A stretch of DNA of 64,000 bases from Plantactinospora sp. KBS50. Its GTDB lineage: Bacteria; Actinomycetota; Actinomycetes; Mycobacteriales; Micromonosporaceae. Where the stretch lies: assembly GCF_002285795.1 (NCBI RefSeq), contig NZ_CP022961.1, positions 1,054,001-1,118,000 on the forward strand, written 5' to 3'. Below the pieces are notes generated by a model, which was given only the letters and a program-made list of their open reading frames with translations, was not told where the DNA came from and searched no databases. The position numbers and the translations under genes were made by a program. Positions within the stretch are counted from its first letter, which is position 1. Every line of letters begins with the position of its first letter. Shown here in pieces: positions 1-9,331 of this stretch.

Positions 1-183
1 CGGTACCCGGCTGTTGCCGTTGGCCTTCAGGCCCTTTTCGGCGGCGGCCCGGTCGGCGGCGAAGTTGTCCTTGCCGCCCAGCAGGTAGTCGTAGACCCGC
101 GCCGGGTGCGGCACGTCGGTCCGCAGGTCCACCGGCGGTCGGTCGGCCTGCTCGTAGCTTGGCACCGGAAAGTTGTCAGTCAA
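1..183 (-). CDS. SAM-dependent methyltransferase, DUF574 family (N-terminal part only)
   Basis: The first 61 codons of a gene that runs off the left edge. The translation has the hallmark N-terminus of the DUF574 (Methyltransf_19) family: a segment reading HPARVYDYLLGGKDNFAADR at about residues 22-41, followed by a lysine/asparagine-rich stretch. Family members are Rossmann-fold SAM-dependent methyltransferases of unknown substrate, very numerous in Streptomyces and Micromonospora. The start is TTG at 183-181, chosen because AGGGG lies 7 nt upstream on the minus strand and no ATG or GTG sits in a better place. The SAM-binding glycine loop and C-terminal domain lie outside the window, so function is inferred from the N-terminal signature alone. 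Confidence 0.8.
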   Translation of the reverse strand, partial: MTDNFPVPSYEQADRPPVDLRTDVPHPARVYDYLLGGKDNFAADRAAAEKGLKANGNSRVP

Positions 184-306
184 CTCGACTCCCCTGACCC
201 ATCGGCGATCCCTGCACTGTAGTACGGCGGACGGGGTGGCATCGGTCACGTATGCGGCTGAGGATCATCAGCGGGTGACGGGACGGTGCCCGGGTGCCGG
301 AGTTGA

Positions 307-329
307 GCTACTTCGCAATGCATAGTAGC
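307..329. promoter_or_regulatory. 23-bp palindrome, candidate PadR operator overlapping the padR -10
   Basis: An imperfect 23-bp palindrome with arms GCTACT and AGTAGC (6 bp perfect) and an inner GCA/TGC pair. It overlaps by 4 nt a -10-like hexamer TAGCGT at 326-331, which lies 7 nt before the GTG at 339. An operator embedded in the core promoter fits the autorepression known for PadR proteins. Assignment to this PadR is inference from position and symmetry. Confidence 0.55.
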
Positions 330-338
330 GTGCCATCC

Positions 339-671
339 GTGGACACCACGCAGCTACTCAAGGGTGTGCTGGATCTCGCGGTCCTGGCCGTGCTTCGCGA
401 CGAGGACGGCTACGGGTACGACATCCTGCGCCGGTTGCGCGACGCGGGTCTCGACGAGGTCGGCGACGCGTCGGTCTACGGCACCCTGCGCCGGCTGTTC
501 GCGGCCGGCCTGCTGACCACGTACGTGGTGCCGAGCGAGTCGGGACCGCACCGCAAGTACTACTCGTTGAACAAGGCCGGCCGTGACCAACTCGTCCGGT
601 CCGGGAAGGTCTGGCGATCCTTCGCCCGCACCTTGGACAGCCTGCTCGACGACGGGGAGATCGCCGCATGA
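339..671 (+). CDS. PadR family transcriptional regulator
   Basis: A 110-residue winged-helix repressor of the PadR-s1 type. The sequence shows LLKGVLDLAVLAVL (helix 1), then GYGYDILRRL and the diagnostic ASVYGTLRRLFAAGLL recognition-helix region, then the wing around PHRKYYSLNKAG. PadR proteins usually bind their own promoter and release it on ligand binding or by interaction with a partner. I start it at GTG 339, since TAGCGT 7 nt upstream suggests a leaderless transcript and a palindrome covers the alternative ATG at 318; GTG 294 and ATG 318 would add 15 or 7 residues. The stop overlaps a 12-codon micro-ORF that leads into the HAAS-domain membrane gene, a pairing typical for PadR-HAAS modules. 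Confidence 0.88.
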   Translation: MDTTQLLKGVLDLAVLAVLRDEDGYGYDILRRLRDAGLDEVGDASVYGTLRRLFAAGLLTTYVVPSESGPHRKYYSLNKAGRDQLVRSGKVWRSFARTLDSLLDDGEIAA

Positions 672-706
672 GTGAGACCATGAGCGAGACAAGGGTGCAC
701 GAATGA
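668..706 (+). CDS. 12-codon coupling micro-ORF between padR and the HAAS gene
   Basis: ATG at 668 overlaps the padR stop (ATGA). The peptide MSETMSETRVHE ends in a TGA at 704-706 that overlaps the ATG of the next gene at 703 (ATGA again). AAGGG at 691-695 serves the downstream start. The peptide resembles no known protein, and its likely role is to carry ribosomes from padR to the membrane gene by termination-reinitiation. The overlaps are visible; translation is inferred. Confidence 0.4.
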   Translation: MSETMSETRVHE

Positions 707-1773
707 GCGTCGTGAGTGGACGGGAGATCACCGAGTACGTGCGCGAGGTGCACGCCGCCCTGGCGGATCTGCCGCCCGAGGTGCGCCGGGATCTGCTGGA
801 GGACCTGCCGGAGCATCTGGCCGAGGTGGGTGCCGAGGCGCACGGTTCGCTGACCGAGCGGCTGGGACCGCCCGAGGCGTACGCGGCGGAACTGCGCGCG
901 GCGGCGGGTCTGGCCGGGCCGAACGAGCGGCGCACGCTCGACGACCGGGCGGCTGACCTGGTACGCGCCGGCCGGGTCCGGCTGGCCGCACTGGACGTGG
1001 CCACCGGTCCGCTGCTCGGGTACGCCCGGACCAGCGAGTTCCTCCGGTTGCTCCGGCCGGCCTGGTGGGTGCTGCGCGGTTACCTGGCGGTGCTGGCGTT
1101 GGCGCTGCTCGGCGCGGGTCAGGTCGGCGTGGTGCCCCGGATCGGCGGCAGTTCGTTGGCGGCCCTTCCCCTGCTGGTGCTGGCGGTGCTGGGTTCGATC
1201 TGGCTGGGCCGGCGGGGTGAGACGCTGCCGCGCAACCCGCGGCGGGTGATGACCGCGGCCGGGGTGCTGGTCACGCTGATCGGCATGGCCGCGTTGCTCG
1301 GGGCCGACTCGCGGGCCAGTTCTGAGGGGTACTACGCGCCCTCGTACAGCGACAACCCGTACGGCACCGTGCAGGATGTCTTCATCTACGACCGGGACGG
1401 CCGGCTGGTGGACGGGGCGCGGCTGTTCGACCAGGACGGCCGGCCGATCGAACTCGGCTACCGCCTCCAGGGATCCTGCCCGGGTGAGTCCGGGGACGGC
1501 AACGGCTCCGGAGACGGCAACGGCGTGGACGAGACGGCTGCGCGGTACACGTACGTCTACCCGTTCTGCCGGGAACGGGCGCCGTTCCGCGGGCTCGGCG
1601 GCGATCCGACGACGACCCCCGACCGGGCTCCTTCGCCGACCCCCGAGCGGACCGCGCCGACCGCGACTGCGCCGCCCTCCGCCACCCCGTCGAACGCGGA
1701 GGCGCCGCCGCCGTCGGACGCGGAGCCCCCGACGCCGTCGGGCGGCGCGTCTCCCGAGGTCACCTCCTCCTGA
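703..1773 (+). CDS. HAAS-domain (DUF1700-like) membrane protein
   Basis: A 356-residue protein. Residues about 8-70 form a HAAS-type cytoplasmic domain: ITEYVREVHAALADLP, then LLEDLPEHLAEV, then RLGPPEAYAAELRAAAG, the helical pattern found in PadR-associated membrane proteins. Three or so hydrophobic segments follow at about 124-210, then an extracytoplasmic part with EGYYAPSYSDNPYG and an aspartate-rich segment (FIYDRDGRLVDGARLFDQDG). The last 60 residues are a Pro/Thr/Ser/Ala tail. HAAS proteins are thought to relay envelope signals to the neighbouring PadR. The ATG at 703 overlaps the stop of a micro-ORF linking it to padR, so the two are probably translated as a unit. No enzymatic motif is visible. 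Confidence 0.75.
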   Translation: MSVVSGREITEYVREVHAALADLPPEVRRDLLEDLPEHLAEVGAEAHGSLTERLGPPEAYAAELRAAAGLAGPNERRTLDDRAADLVRAGRVRLAALDVATGPLLGYARTSEFLRLLRPAWWVLRGYLAVLALALLGAGQVGVVPRIGGSSLAALPLLVLAVLGSIWLGRRGETLPRNPRRVMTAAGVLVTLIGMAALLGADSRASSEGYYAPSYSDNPYGTVQDVFIYDRDGRLVDGARLFDQDGRPIELGYRLQGSCPGESGDGNGSGDGNGVDETAARYTYVYPFCRERAPFRGLGGDPTTTPDRAPSPTPERTAPTATAPPSATPSNAEAPPPSDAEPPTPSGGASPEVTSS

Positions 1774-1864
1774 CCGTCCGGTGTCGGCGACGGAACAGGG
1801 AGGTGTATCCCACGTTCGCCGCGCCTTCCCCGGGCCGCCGCGGCATGGCACGCTACCCGCACCA

Positions 1865-1938
1865 GGGCGTGTCTCATGGATCTCCGCGGAGCGAGGCGGC
1901 CCCGCCGCGGTGCGCTGCCCAAAACCATGAGACAGGCC
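1865..1938. mobile_element. Small inverted-repeat element (MITE-like), 74 bp
   Basis: Two 15-nt arms, GGGCGTGTCTCATGG at 1865-1879 and CCATGAGACAGGCCC at 1925-1939, are inverted repeats with one mismatch around a 45-bp GC-rich core that carries no gene. The TGTCTCATGG terminus resembles the terminal inverted repeats of actinobacterial IS5-group insertion sequences, so a non-autonomous MITE or an IS remnant is the likeliest reading. I see no clear target-site duplication. It lies in the 257-bp gap between the HAAS gene and the dienelactone hydrolase gene and could also act as a transcription terminator for the former. Confidence 0.5.
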
Positions 1939-2030
1939 CAGCAGGATGCCTCTGATGTCCGGTCGATGCACGTCGCCCGGATGGACTGTGCGACCAGCCA
2001 ACGATGACTGACCGACAGGAGGACGGGCCG

Positions 2031-2717
2031 ATGGGCGAGATGGTGAGCTATCGCAGCAACGGAGGGACCAGCGAGGGCTATCTCGCGCTGCCCGCCGAGG
2101 GCGAGCGCCGGCCCGCGGTGGTGGTCATCCAGGAGTACTGGGGTCTGGTCGGTCACATCAAGGCGGTGGCCGACCGGTTCGCCGAGGCCGGCTTCGTCGC
2201 CCTCGCGCCGGATCTCTACCACGGGGTGACGGCTGTCGAGCCGGACGAGGCCGGCAAGATGATCATGGGTCTGGCGATGGACCAGGCGGCCCGGGACATC
2301 GCCGGCGCGGCCGACTATCTCGCCGCCCGGCCCGAGGCGACCGGCAGGGTCGGCGCGGTCGGCTTCTGCGCGGGCGGCAGCCTGGCACTGTGGTCGGCCA
2401 CCCTCTCCGAGCGGATCGTCGGCGCCGTGGGCTTCTACCCGGTGCTGCCCTGGGAGCGGATGCGCCCGGACTGGTCGGACTACGCAGGCAAGAGCGCGCT
2501 CATCCACTGCTCGGAGGAGGACGGCACGTCGGCCGCCGAGGGCGTCCAGGCGGCCCGCCGGGCCGTCGAGGCCGCGGGCGGCGACTGCGCCGTGTACGAC
2601 TACCCGGGCACCTCGCACGCGTTCTTCAACGACGACCGGCCCGAGGTGTACGACCAGCCCGCCGCCGCCAGCGCCTGGGCACGCACGCTCGAATTCTTCC
2701 GGACGAAGCTTGGCTGA
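2031..2717 (+). CDS. Dienelactone hydrolase family protein
   Basis: A 228-residue alpha/beta hydrolase of the dienelactone hydrolase family. The nucleophile elbow GFCAGGS puts the catalytic cysteine at residue 113; the histidine is in TSHAFFND (about 196), the acid lies near SEEDGT (about 162-165), and Glu35 in QEYWG matches the conserved gating glutamate. In the family the Cys-His-Asp triad opens dienelactone in chlorocatechol degradation, but many members hydrolyse other esters. There is no catechol cluster here, so the substrate is unknown. The start is ATG 2031, with AGGAGG 8 nt upstream. The stop overlaps the TTG start of the uracil-DNA glycosylase gene by 8 nt. Confidence 0.9.
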   Translation: MGEMVSYRSNGGTSEGYLALPAEGERRPAVVVIQEYWGLVGHIKAVADRFAEAGFVALAPDLYHGVTAVEPDEAGKMIMGLAMDQAARDIAGAADYLAARPEATGRVGAVGFCAGGSLALWSATLSERIVGAVGFYPVLPWERMRPDWSDYAGKSALIHCSEEDGTSAAEGVQAARRAVEAAGGDCAVYDYPGTSHAFFNDDRPEVYDQPAAASAWARTLEFFRTKLG

Positions 2718-3474
2718 GGCGGGCACCGGGGCGGGCGCACCGACGCGTACCGCCGCCGACGTGCTCACCCGCGCCGCGCGGGCGGCCGACCTGGCCGATC
2801 TCGACCGCGCGGTCGCCGACTGCTTCGCCTGCCCGCGCCTGGTCGACTGGCGCGAGGAGGTGGCCCGGGTACGCCGGGCCGCGTTCCGCGATCAGGCGTA
2901 CTGGGGTCGGCCGGTGCCCGGGTTCGGCGCCCCGGACGCCCGGATCGGCATCCTCGGCCTGGCGCCGGCCGCGCACGGCGGGAACCGTACCGGCCGGGTC
3001 TTCACCGGCGACCGTTCCGGCGACGTGCTGTTCGCGGCGCTGCACCGGGCCGGTCTGGCCAACCAGCCGACCAGCGTGTCCGCGGACGACGGCCTGGCGC
3101 TGCGGCACACCCGCATCTTCGCGGCGGTCCGCTGCGCGCCGCCGGAGAACAAGCCGACCCCGACCGAGCGGGACACCTGCGCGCCGTGGCTGCACCGCGA
3201 GGTGCGGCTGATCGCACCGACGCTGCGGGTGGTGGTCGCGCTCGGCGCGTTCGCCTGGGCCGCCTGGTGGCCGGCGCTGCGGGCCGGGTACGGCGTCCGC
3301 CCGCCCAGCCCGCGCCCGGCGTTCGGGCATGGGGCACACTGGTCTGGCGGGGCGGGGCCGGTGCTGCTCGGGTGTTACCACGTCAGCCAGCAGAACACCT
3401 TCACCGGCCGACTCACCCCGGACATGCTCGACGAGGTGTTCGAGCGGGCCAAACGAATGGCCGAGGTGGACTGA
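2710..3474 (+). CDS. Uracil-DNA glycosylase, family 5 (UdgB-like)
   Basis: A 254-residue base-excision repair enzyme. Motif 1 is [13 protein letters not shown] (about 83-95), lacking the acidic residue of other UDG families, as is typical of family 5; motif 2 is [12 protein letters not shown] (about 222-233). Cysteines at about 38, 41, 142 and 157 (CFAC and [17 protein letters not shown]) are the ligands expected for the family's 4Fe-4S cluster. UdgB enzymes remove uracil, and also hypoxanthine or xanthine, from DNA, a useful role in a very high-GC genome prone to cytosine deamination. The start is TTG 2710, inside the end of the preceding hydrolase gene. Confidence 0.9.
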   Translation: MAEAGTGAGAPTRTAADVLTRAARAADLADLDRAVADCFACPRLVDWREEVARVRRAAFRDQAYWGRPVPGFGAPDARIGILGLAPAAHGGNRTGRVFTGDRSGDVLFAALHRAGLANQPTSVSADDGLALRHTRIFAAVRCAPPENKPTPTERDTCAPWLHREVRLIAPTLRVVVALGAFAWAAWWPALRAGYGVRPPSPRPAFGHGAHWSGGAGPVLLGCYHVSQQNTFTGRLTPDMLDEVFERAKRMAEVD

Positions 3475-3493
3475 GCACAGGGAGGGCGGTGCC

Positions 3494-4288
3494 GTGCACG
3501 CCGGACGCGGGACACCGGCCGGCCCGGCTCCGGCTCCGGCGGACCGTACCCCGCTGCACCGGTGGTGGCCCGTGCTCGCGGTCGTCGTGCTGCTCGGGCT
3601 CGGTGCCGTCGCGGCCGGACACTCCTCCATCGACCTGCGCCGGCTCCCGTCGACTCCGCAGGACGCACCGCTGGTCGCCGACCAGCCGACCGGCCTGCCG
3701 AGTCCGTCGCAGCTCGTGGTGCTGCCCTCCGGTGCCGCGCAGGACCAGCCCGCGCACCTTCCGGGGTGGCTGGCGCCGACGCTGCTCGGGCTGCTCGCGC
3801 TGGTGGTCGTGGCGCTGCTCGGCACCGTGCTGTGGGCCATGCTCGGCGGGCCGCGGCGGCGTACCGGCCGGCTGTCGGACCTTCCGCCGGCGGCCCGCTC
3901 GCCGGAACGGACCGCCCGGGACGTGGTGGCGGTGCTGGACGCCGGGCTCGTCCAACTGGACGACGCCGACAACGACCCGCGGACCGCGGTGATCGCCTGC
4001 TGGGTCCGGCTGGAGGAGGCGGCGGCCGCCGCGGGCGTACCCCGGCGGGTCGGCGACACCCCCACCGACCTGGTGGCCCGGCTGTTGCGCGGCGACCCGG
4101 CCGCCGGGGTGCCGGCGATCGCCGGCAGCGCCGTGCTGGCCGCCTTCGCGGCCGTCTACCGGGAGGCCCGCTACGCCACCCACGTGGTCGACGAGCGGAT
4201 GCGGGACCAGGCGCGGGAGGCGCTCGGCCGGCTCCGCGCCGAGCTGGTCGCGCCGGGGCCGCCGGCCCGGGTCGGGGGACCGGGGTGA
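3494..4288 (+). CDS. DUF4129 domain-containing membrane protein
   Basis: A 264-residue protein with two hydrophobic segments (WWPVLAVVVLLGLGAVAAG near residue 24; a second, LLGLLALVVVALLGTVLWAM, around 97-116) and a cytoplasmic C-terminal DUF4129 region (about 150-245) with IACWVRLEEAAAAAGVPR and TPTDLVARLL. DUF4129 proteins occur beside MoxR and DUF58 genes and, in many bacteria, at the C-terminus of transglutaminase-like proteins. A role in assembling or regulating a membrane complex is inferred. The start is GTG 3494, with GGAGGG 7 nt upstream. It opens a five-gene operon whose members all overlap by 4 nt. Confidence 0.85.
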   Translation: MHAGRGTPAGPAPAPADRTPLHRWWPVLAVVVLLGLGAVAAGHSSIDLRRLPSTPQDAPLVADQPTGLPSPSQLVVLPSGAAQDQPAHLPGWLAPTLLGLLALVVVALLGTVLWAMLGGPRRRTGRLSDLPPAARSPERTARDVVAVLDAGLVQLDDADNDPRTAVIACWVRLEEAAAAAGVPRRVGDTPTDLVARLLRGDPAAGVPAIAGSAVLAAFAAVYREARYATHVVDERMRDQAREALGRLRAELVAPGPPARVGGPG

Positions 4289-4873
4289 GCCGGCGGGACG
4301 AGCCGGTGGTTGACCTCGGCACGCCGGCCGGAATCGAGGACCTGCTCGGGTACGACGAGGAGCCGGCCCGGGACCGCCGGCGCCGCCCGTCCGGCCGGTG
4401 GCTGCGCACCGTCCTGGTCGTCGGGGCGGCCAGCGCCGTGGTGATCGCCGGGTTCCGGGTGGTCGGCCTGGCCGTGTCCGCGTTCGCCGTGCTGGCCGGG
4501 GTGCTGGCGATAATGTTGATCCACCGCGCGGCGGCCGGTGTCGCCCCGGCGCAACCGCCGCACGGCCCGGCGCCCGTCGACGCCGGACCGGAGCGCCGCC
4601 GCCGGGACGGCCTGGACCGGGCCGTCGGCCGCTGGGCGCGGAGCCTGGACTGGGCCGTCGGGGACGCCGAGCGGTACGAGAAGCTGATCCGGCCCCGCCT
4701 GCTGGCCCTGGCCGATGAGCGGCTGCGACAGCGGCACGGCGTCATCCGGGAAACCGACCCCGACCGGGCCCGCGGGCTGCTCGGCGAGGCCGCCTGGACG
4801 GCGCTGACCGTGCCCGCCCGCCGATCCCCTCGCCGCGGGACCTCGCGGCGATCGTCGCCGAACTGGAGAAGAT

Positions 4874-4877
<4 letters not shown>
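4285..4877 (+). pseudogene. Membrane protein of the DUF4129-MoxR operon, interrupted by a frameshift
   Basis: The GTG at 4285 overlaps the previous stop (GTGA). The frame encodes an N-terminal acidic/arginine segment, a hydrophobic pair (LVVGAASAVVIAGF, then VSAFAVLAGVLAIMLI), and a cytoplasmic part with RYEKLIRPRLLALADERLRQRHG. Near 4815-4830 the frame fails: continuing in frame gives arginine-rich nonsense and no stop until 7312, whereas a frame needing one extra base gives PIPSPRDLAAIVAELEKI and a TGA at 4875-4877 that overlaps the moxR ATG at 4874. That coupling shows the second frame is the proper end. One base is missing in a CG-rich run: a real -1 frameshift or a sequencing error. If real, the last 20 or so residues and the coupling to moxR are altered. 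Confidence 0.75.
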
Positions 4878-5871
<994 letters not shown>

Positions 5872-5875
<4 letters not shown>

Positions 5876-7314
5876 CCGGCGCCGTCGAGCCCGCGGCGGG
5901 GCCGCCCGTCGAGCCCGGGGGAGCGCCGCCCGTCGAGCCCGCGGGAGCGCCGGCCGGCGAGCAGGCGGCGCCGCCGGAGGCCGCCGCCGCCTGGGCTCCC
6001 ACCCGCGCCCTGGGCCGGGCGGTGCTGCTCACCGGCCTGCTGCTGCTCGGCGCCGTGCTGCTCGGCCGGGTCGACCTGGTGGTGCTGGCCGCGCCGTTCG
6101 CGCTGGGCACCGCGTACGCGCTGCGCCGGCGCCCGACCGCGGTGCCGCGGCTGGCCGTCGCCACCGGCGATCCCATCCTGGTGGAGGACGGGCCGGTCGC
6201 CGCCACCGTGACGGTCGGCGCACCCGGCCCCGTCGGCTACGACCTGGCGTTGGTGCGGACCGGGGTCTCGCCGTGGCTGGAGATGCAGCGGTGCGGGTTC
6301 GCGACCGACCGGGAGCCGCCGGCCGGGTCGGCGGACCGCCCGTTCATCACCACCGTGCCGCCGGACGCCGCCGTGGACCTGGAGCTTTCCGGCCGGACCC
6401 GGCGGTGGGGCCGGCACCGGATCGGTCCGGCCGGCACCCGGGCGGTGGCCTGCGACGGCCTGCTGGCCAGCCGGCCGGTGTTCGCCGGCGGCGAGCGGGT
6501 CCGGGTCTATCCGGCGACCGACCCGTTCGAGGCGGTCGAGGCCATGCCGCGGGCGGCCGGCCTGGTCGGTGGCCACCGCTCGCGGCGGCCCGGCGAGGGC
6601 GGCGAGCTGGCCGGGGTACGGGTGTTCACCCCGGGCGACCGGCTGCGCCGGGTGGACTGGCGGGTCTCCCTGCGGGCCCGGCAACTGCACGTGGCGGCCA
6701 CGCTCTCCGACCGGGACGCCGAGGTGGTGCTGCTGCTCGACGTGCTGGCCGAGGCGGGCCGCTCGGGCGGGGCCGGCGGCCGGGCCTCGGTGCTGGACAC
6801 CACGGTCCGGGCCGCGGCCGGGATCGCGGAACACTACCTGCACCGCGGCGACCGGGTGGCGCTGCTGGAGTACGGCCTCAACGCCCGCTGGCTGCGGCCG
6901 GCCACCGGCCGGCGGCAGTACCTCACGGTGCTGGAGTGGCTGCTGGACGTCGAGCCCGATGAGTTCGAGCACGAGCCGTTCGACCACGTCTTCGGGCCGC
7001 ACCTGCTCTCCGCCGACGCGCTCGTGGTGGTGCTGACGCCGCTGCTGGACGACCGGTCGGCCGAGATGCTGGCCCGGCTCGCCCGCGCCGGCCGGTTCGT
7101 GGTCGCCGTGGACACCCTGCCGGCCGCCGCGCCCGGCGACCGGTCCAGCGTGGCGCAGTTGGCCCACCGGCTGTGGCGGCTGGACCGGGAGAACATCGTG
7201 GGCCAACTCCGCGACCACGGCGTACCCGTGGTGACCTGGGCCGGTTCGGGCAGCCTGGACCTGGTGCTCCGGGACGTCGCCCGGCTCGCCACGGCACCCC
7301 GGGTGGGCCGATGA
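5872..7314 (+). CDS. DUF58 domain-containing protein
   Basis: A 480-residue protein. It has a low-complexity Pro/Glu/Ala N-terminus, two hydrophobic segments around 45-85 (AVLLTGLLLLGAVLLG and VVLAAPFALGTAYALR), a beta-rich region, then the DUF58 core with GVRVFTPGDRLRRVDWRVSLRARQLHV, the strongly conserved block containing D-x-x-R-x-V-D-W. A VWA-like fold follows (VVLLLDVLAE). DUF58 proteins are partners of MoxR ATPases. The start is TTG 5872, overlapping the moxR stop; it ends in an ATGA overlap with the next gene. The N-terminal membrane anchor suggests the complex assembles at the membrane. Confidence 0.9.
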
Positions 7315-7874
7315 TCACGGCGGTGGGCGACCGGCTGCGCTCGGCCTGGCACGCCGCCGGCCGGATCACCGGCACCCCGCTGCTGGTGCGCGCCGGTGTC
7401 TTCCTCAGCATGCTGCTGGCACTGGCCCTGGCGGTGCCGGCGGAGTTCCTGGCCGCCCGGCAGTTCGGCCTCATGGCCGCGCTGGCGCTGCTGCCGGCGA
7501 TCGGGCCGCGCCGGACGTGGACGACGGTGGTCACGCTGGTCGCGGTGGGCGCCTGGCTGTTCTTCAGCACCGCCTCCGACCTGCCGATCGAGCCCTGGCG
7601 GCTGCTCGGCCTGGCCGGCGCGCTCTACCTGGCCCATGCCCTCTCCGGGCTGGCGGCCCTGCTGCCGTACGACGCGGTGGTCGATCCCTCGGTGCCGGCC
7701 CGCTGGTTCGGCCGGGCCGCCGCGGTGGTGCTCGTCGGCGCGGTGGCCGGGCTCGGCCTGCTGGCCGTGGCCGGTCTGCCGGTGCCGCGCGGCGGGCTGC
7801 TGGCGACCGTGGCCGGGGCGGCCGTCGCGGCCGGCCTGGCCGCCCTGCTCCGCTGGCTGGTGCACCGCCGCTGA
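7311..7874 (+). CDS. Integral membrane protein of the MoxR-DUF58 operon
   Basis: A 187-residue protein with about five predicted transmembrane helices and few charged residues between them. It starts at ATG 7311 inside the DUF58 stop (ATGA) and closes the operon. I see no catalytic motif and do not recognise a named family. Position suggests a membrane subunit or scaffold for the MoxR-DUF58-DUF4129 assembly. Confidence 0.75.
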   Translation: MITAVGDRLRSAWHAAGRITGTPLLVRAGVFLSMLLALALAVPAEFLAARQFGLMAALALLPAIGPRRTWTTVVTLVAVGAWLFFSTASDLPIEPWRLLGLAGALYLAHALSGLAALLPYDAVVDPSVPARWFGRAAAVVLVGAVAGLGLLAVAGLPVPRGGLLATVAGAAVAAGLAALLRWLVHRR

Positions 7875-7981
7875 CCGGCGCGCGCCGGGCGTCGCGGCCG
7901 GGCCGCGCCCAGTAGCGTCGCGGCCGGGTGGATGCGGCCGTTGGCCGGTCGGGGGCACCGGCCGCGAGGAAAGATGGCGGT

Positions 7982-9325
7982 GTGAAGCAGCGCATCCTCG
8001 TCGTCGGTGCCGGGCACGTCGGGCTCTACGCCGCGCTCCGGCTGTCCCGCAAGCTGGGCGCCGGCGAGGCCGAGGTCACCGTGGTCGACCCGCAGCCGCA
8101 CATGACGTACCAGCCGTTCCTGCCGGAGGCCGCGGCCGGCAACATCTCGCCCCGGCACTCGGTGGTGCCGCTGCGGCGTGAGCTGCCGCGCTGCACCGTG
8201 CTGGCCGGCGCGGTGACCCGGATCGAGCACGCCCGGCGGACCGCCACCGTGCAGCCGATCATCGGCCCACCCCGCGAGATCGGGTACGACCAGATCGTGG
8301 TGTCCCCGGGTTCGGTGTCCCGGACCCTGCCGATCCCCGGGCTGCACGAGTACGGCATCGGCTTCAAGACCATCGGCGAGGCGATCTACCTGCGCAACCA
8401 CGTGCTCGACCGGCTGGACGTGGCGGCGGCCACCACCGACCCGGAGATCCGCCGCTGCGCGCTCACCTTCCTGTTCGTCGGCGGCGGGTACGCCGGGATC
8501 GAGGCGCTGGCCGAGATGGAGGACATGGCCCGGGACGCCCTGCGGTACTACCCGGAGCTGAAGCCCTCGGACATGCGCTGGGTGCTGGTCGAGGCGACCC
8601 AGCGGGTGCTGCCGGAGGTGGACCCCGACATGGGCGCCTACACCGTGCGGCAACTGCTCCGGCGCAACATGGACATCCGGCTGGACACCCGGCTGGAGTC
8701 CTGCCTGGGCGGCCACGTGCGGCTCTCCGACGGGGACAGCTTCCGGACCGACACGATCGTCTGGACCGCCGGGGTGAAGCCGTCGCCGATGCTGGCGCGG
8801 ACCGACCTGCCGCGGGACGAGCGGGGCCGGCTCACCTGCCTGCCGACGTTGCAGGTGGTCGACGGCGACCGGGTGGTGGAGGGGGCGTGGAGCGCCGGGG
8901 ACTGCGCCGCGGTGCCGGACCTGACCGGGCCGCCCGGCACGTACTGCTCGCCCAGCGCGCAGCACGCGGTCCGGCAGGCCGCGCGGCTGGCCGACAACCT
9001 CCGCGCGGTGATCCGGGGGCGGGTCCCGAAGGAGTACCGGCACCGGCACGCCGGCAGCGTCGCCAGCCTGGGACTGCACAAGGGCGTGGCCCAGGTGTAC
9101 GGCATCAAGCTGACCGGCTTTCCCGCCTGGGTGATGCACCGGACGTACCACATGGGCCGGATCCCGTCGGTCAACCGCCGGGTGCGGGTGGTGGTCGACT
9201 GGACGCTGGCGTTCTTCCTGAAGCGCGAGGTGGTCGCGCTCGGCCAACTGCACGACCCGCGGGAGGAGTTCGCCGAGGCGACGCCGCCGGTGGAGCCGCG
9301 GCACCCCGCCGACACGCCGGCGTAG
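7982..9325 (+). CDS. NAD(P)/FAD-dependent oxidoreductase, type II NADH dehydrogenase-like
   Basis: A 447-residue flavoprotein with two dinucleotide-binding folds: FAD at the N-terminus (ILVVGAGHVGLYAALRL, glycines 9, 11 and 14) and NAD at about 157-175 (FLFVGGGYAGIEALAEMED). AGDCAAVPD marks the FAD ribityl-binding motif, and an amphipathic C-terminal region (TLAFFLKREVVAL) is typical of membrane-attached type II NADH dehydrogenases. Such enzymes pass electrons from NADH to quinone without pumping protons. The start is GTG 7982, preceded by GCGAGGA at 11 nt. The last 20 residues are acidic and proline-rich. It could alternatively use another quinone-linked donor. Confidence 0.88.
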   Translation: MKQRILVVGAGHVGLYAALRLSRKLGAGEAEVTVVDPQPHMTYQPFLPEAAAGNISPRHSVVPLRRELPRCTVLAGAVTRIEHARRTATVQPIIGPPREIGYDQIVVSPGSVSRTLPIPGLHEYGIGFKTIGEAIYLRNHVLDRLDVAAATTDPEIRRCALTFLFVGGGYAGIEALAEMEDMARDALRYYPELKPSDMRWVLVEATQRVLPEVDPDMGAYTVRQLLRRNMDIRLDTRLESCLGGHVRLSDGDSFRTDTIVWTAGVKPSPMLARTDLPRDERGRLTCLPTLQVVDGDRVVEGAWSAGDCAAVPDLTGPPGTYCSPSAQHAVRQAARLADNLRAVIRGRVPKEYRHRHAGSVASLGLHKGVAQVYGIKLTGFPAWVMHRTYHMGRIPSVNRRVRVVVDWTLAFFLKREVVALGQLHDPREEFAEATPPVEPRHPADTPA

Positions 9326-9331
9326 CCCGCC

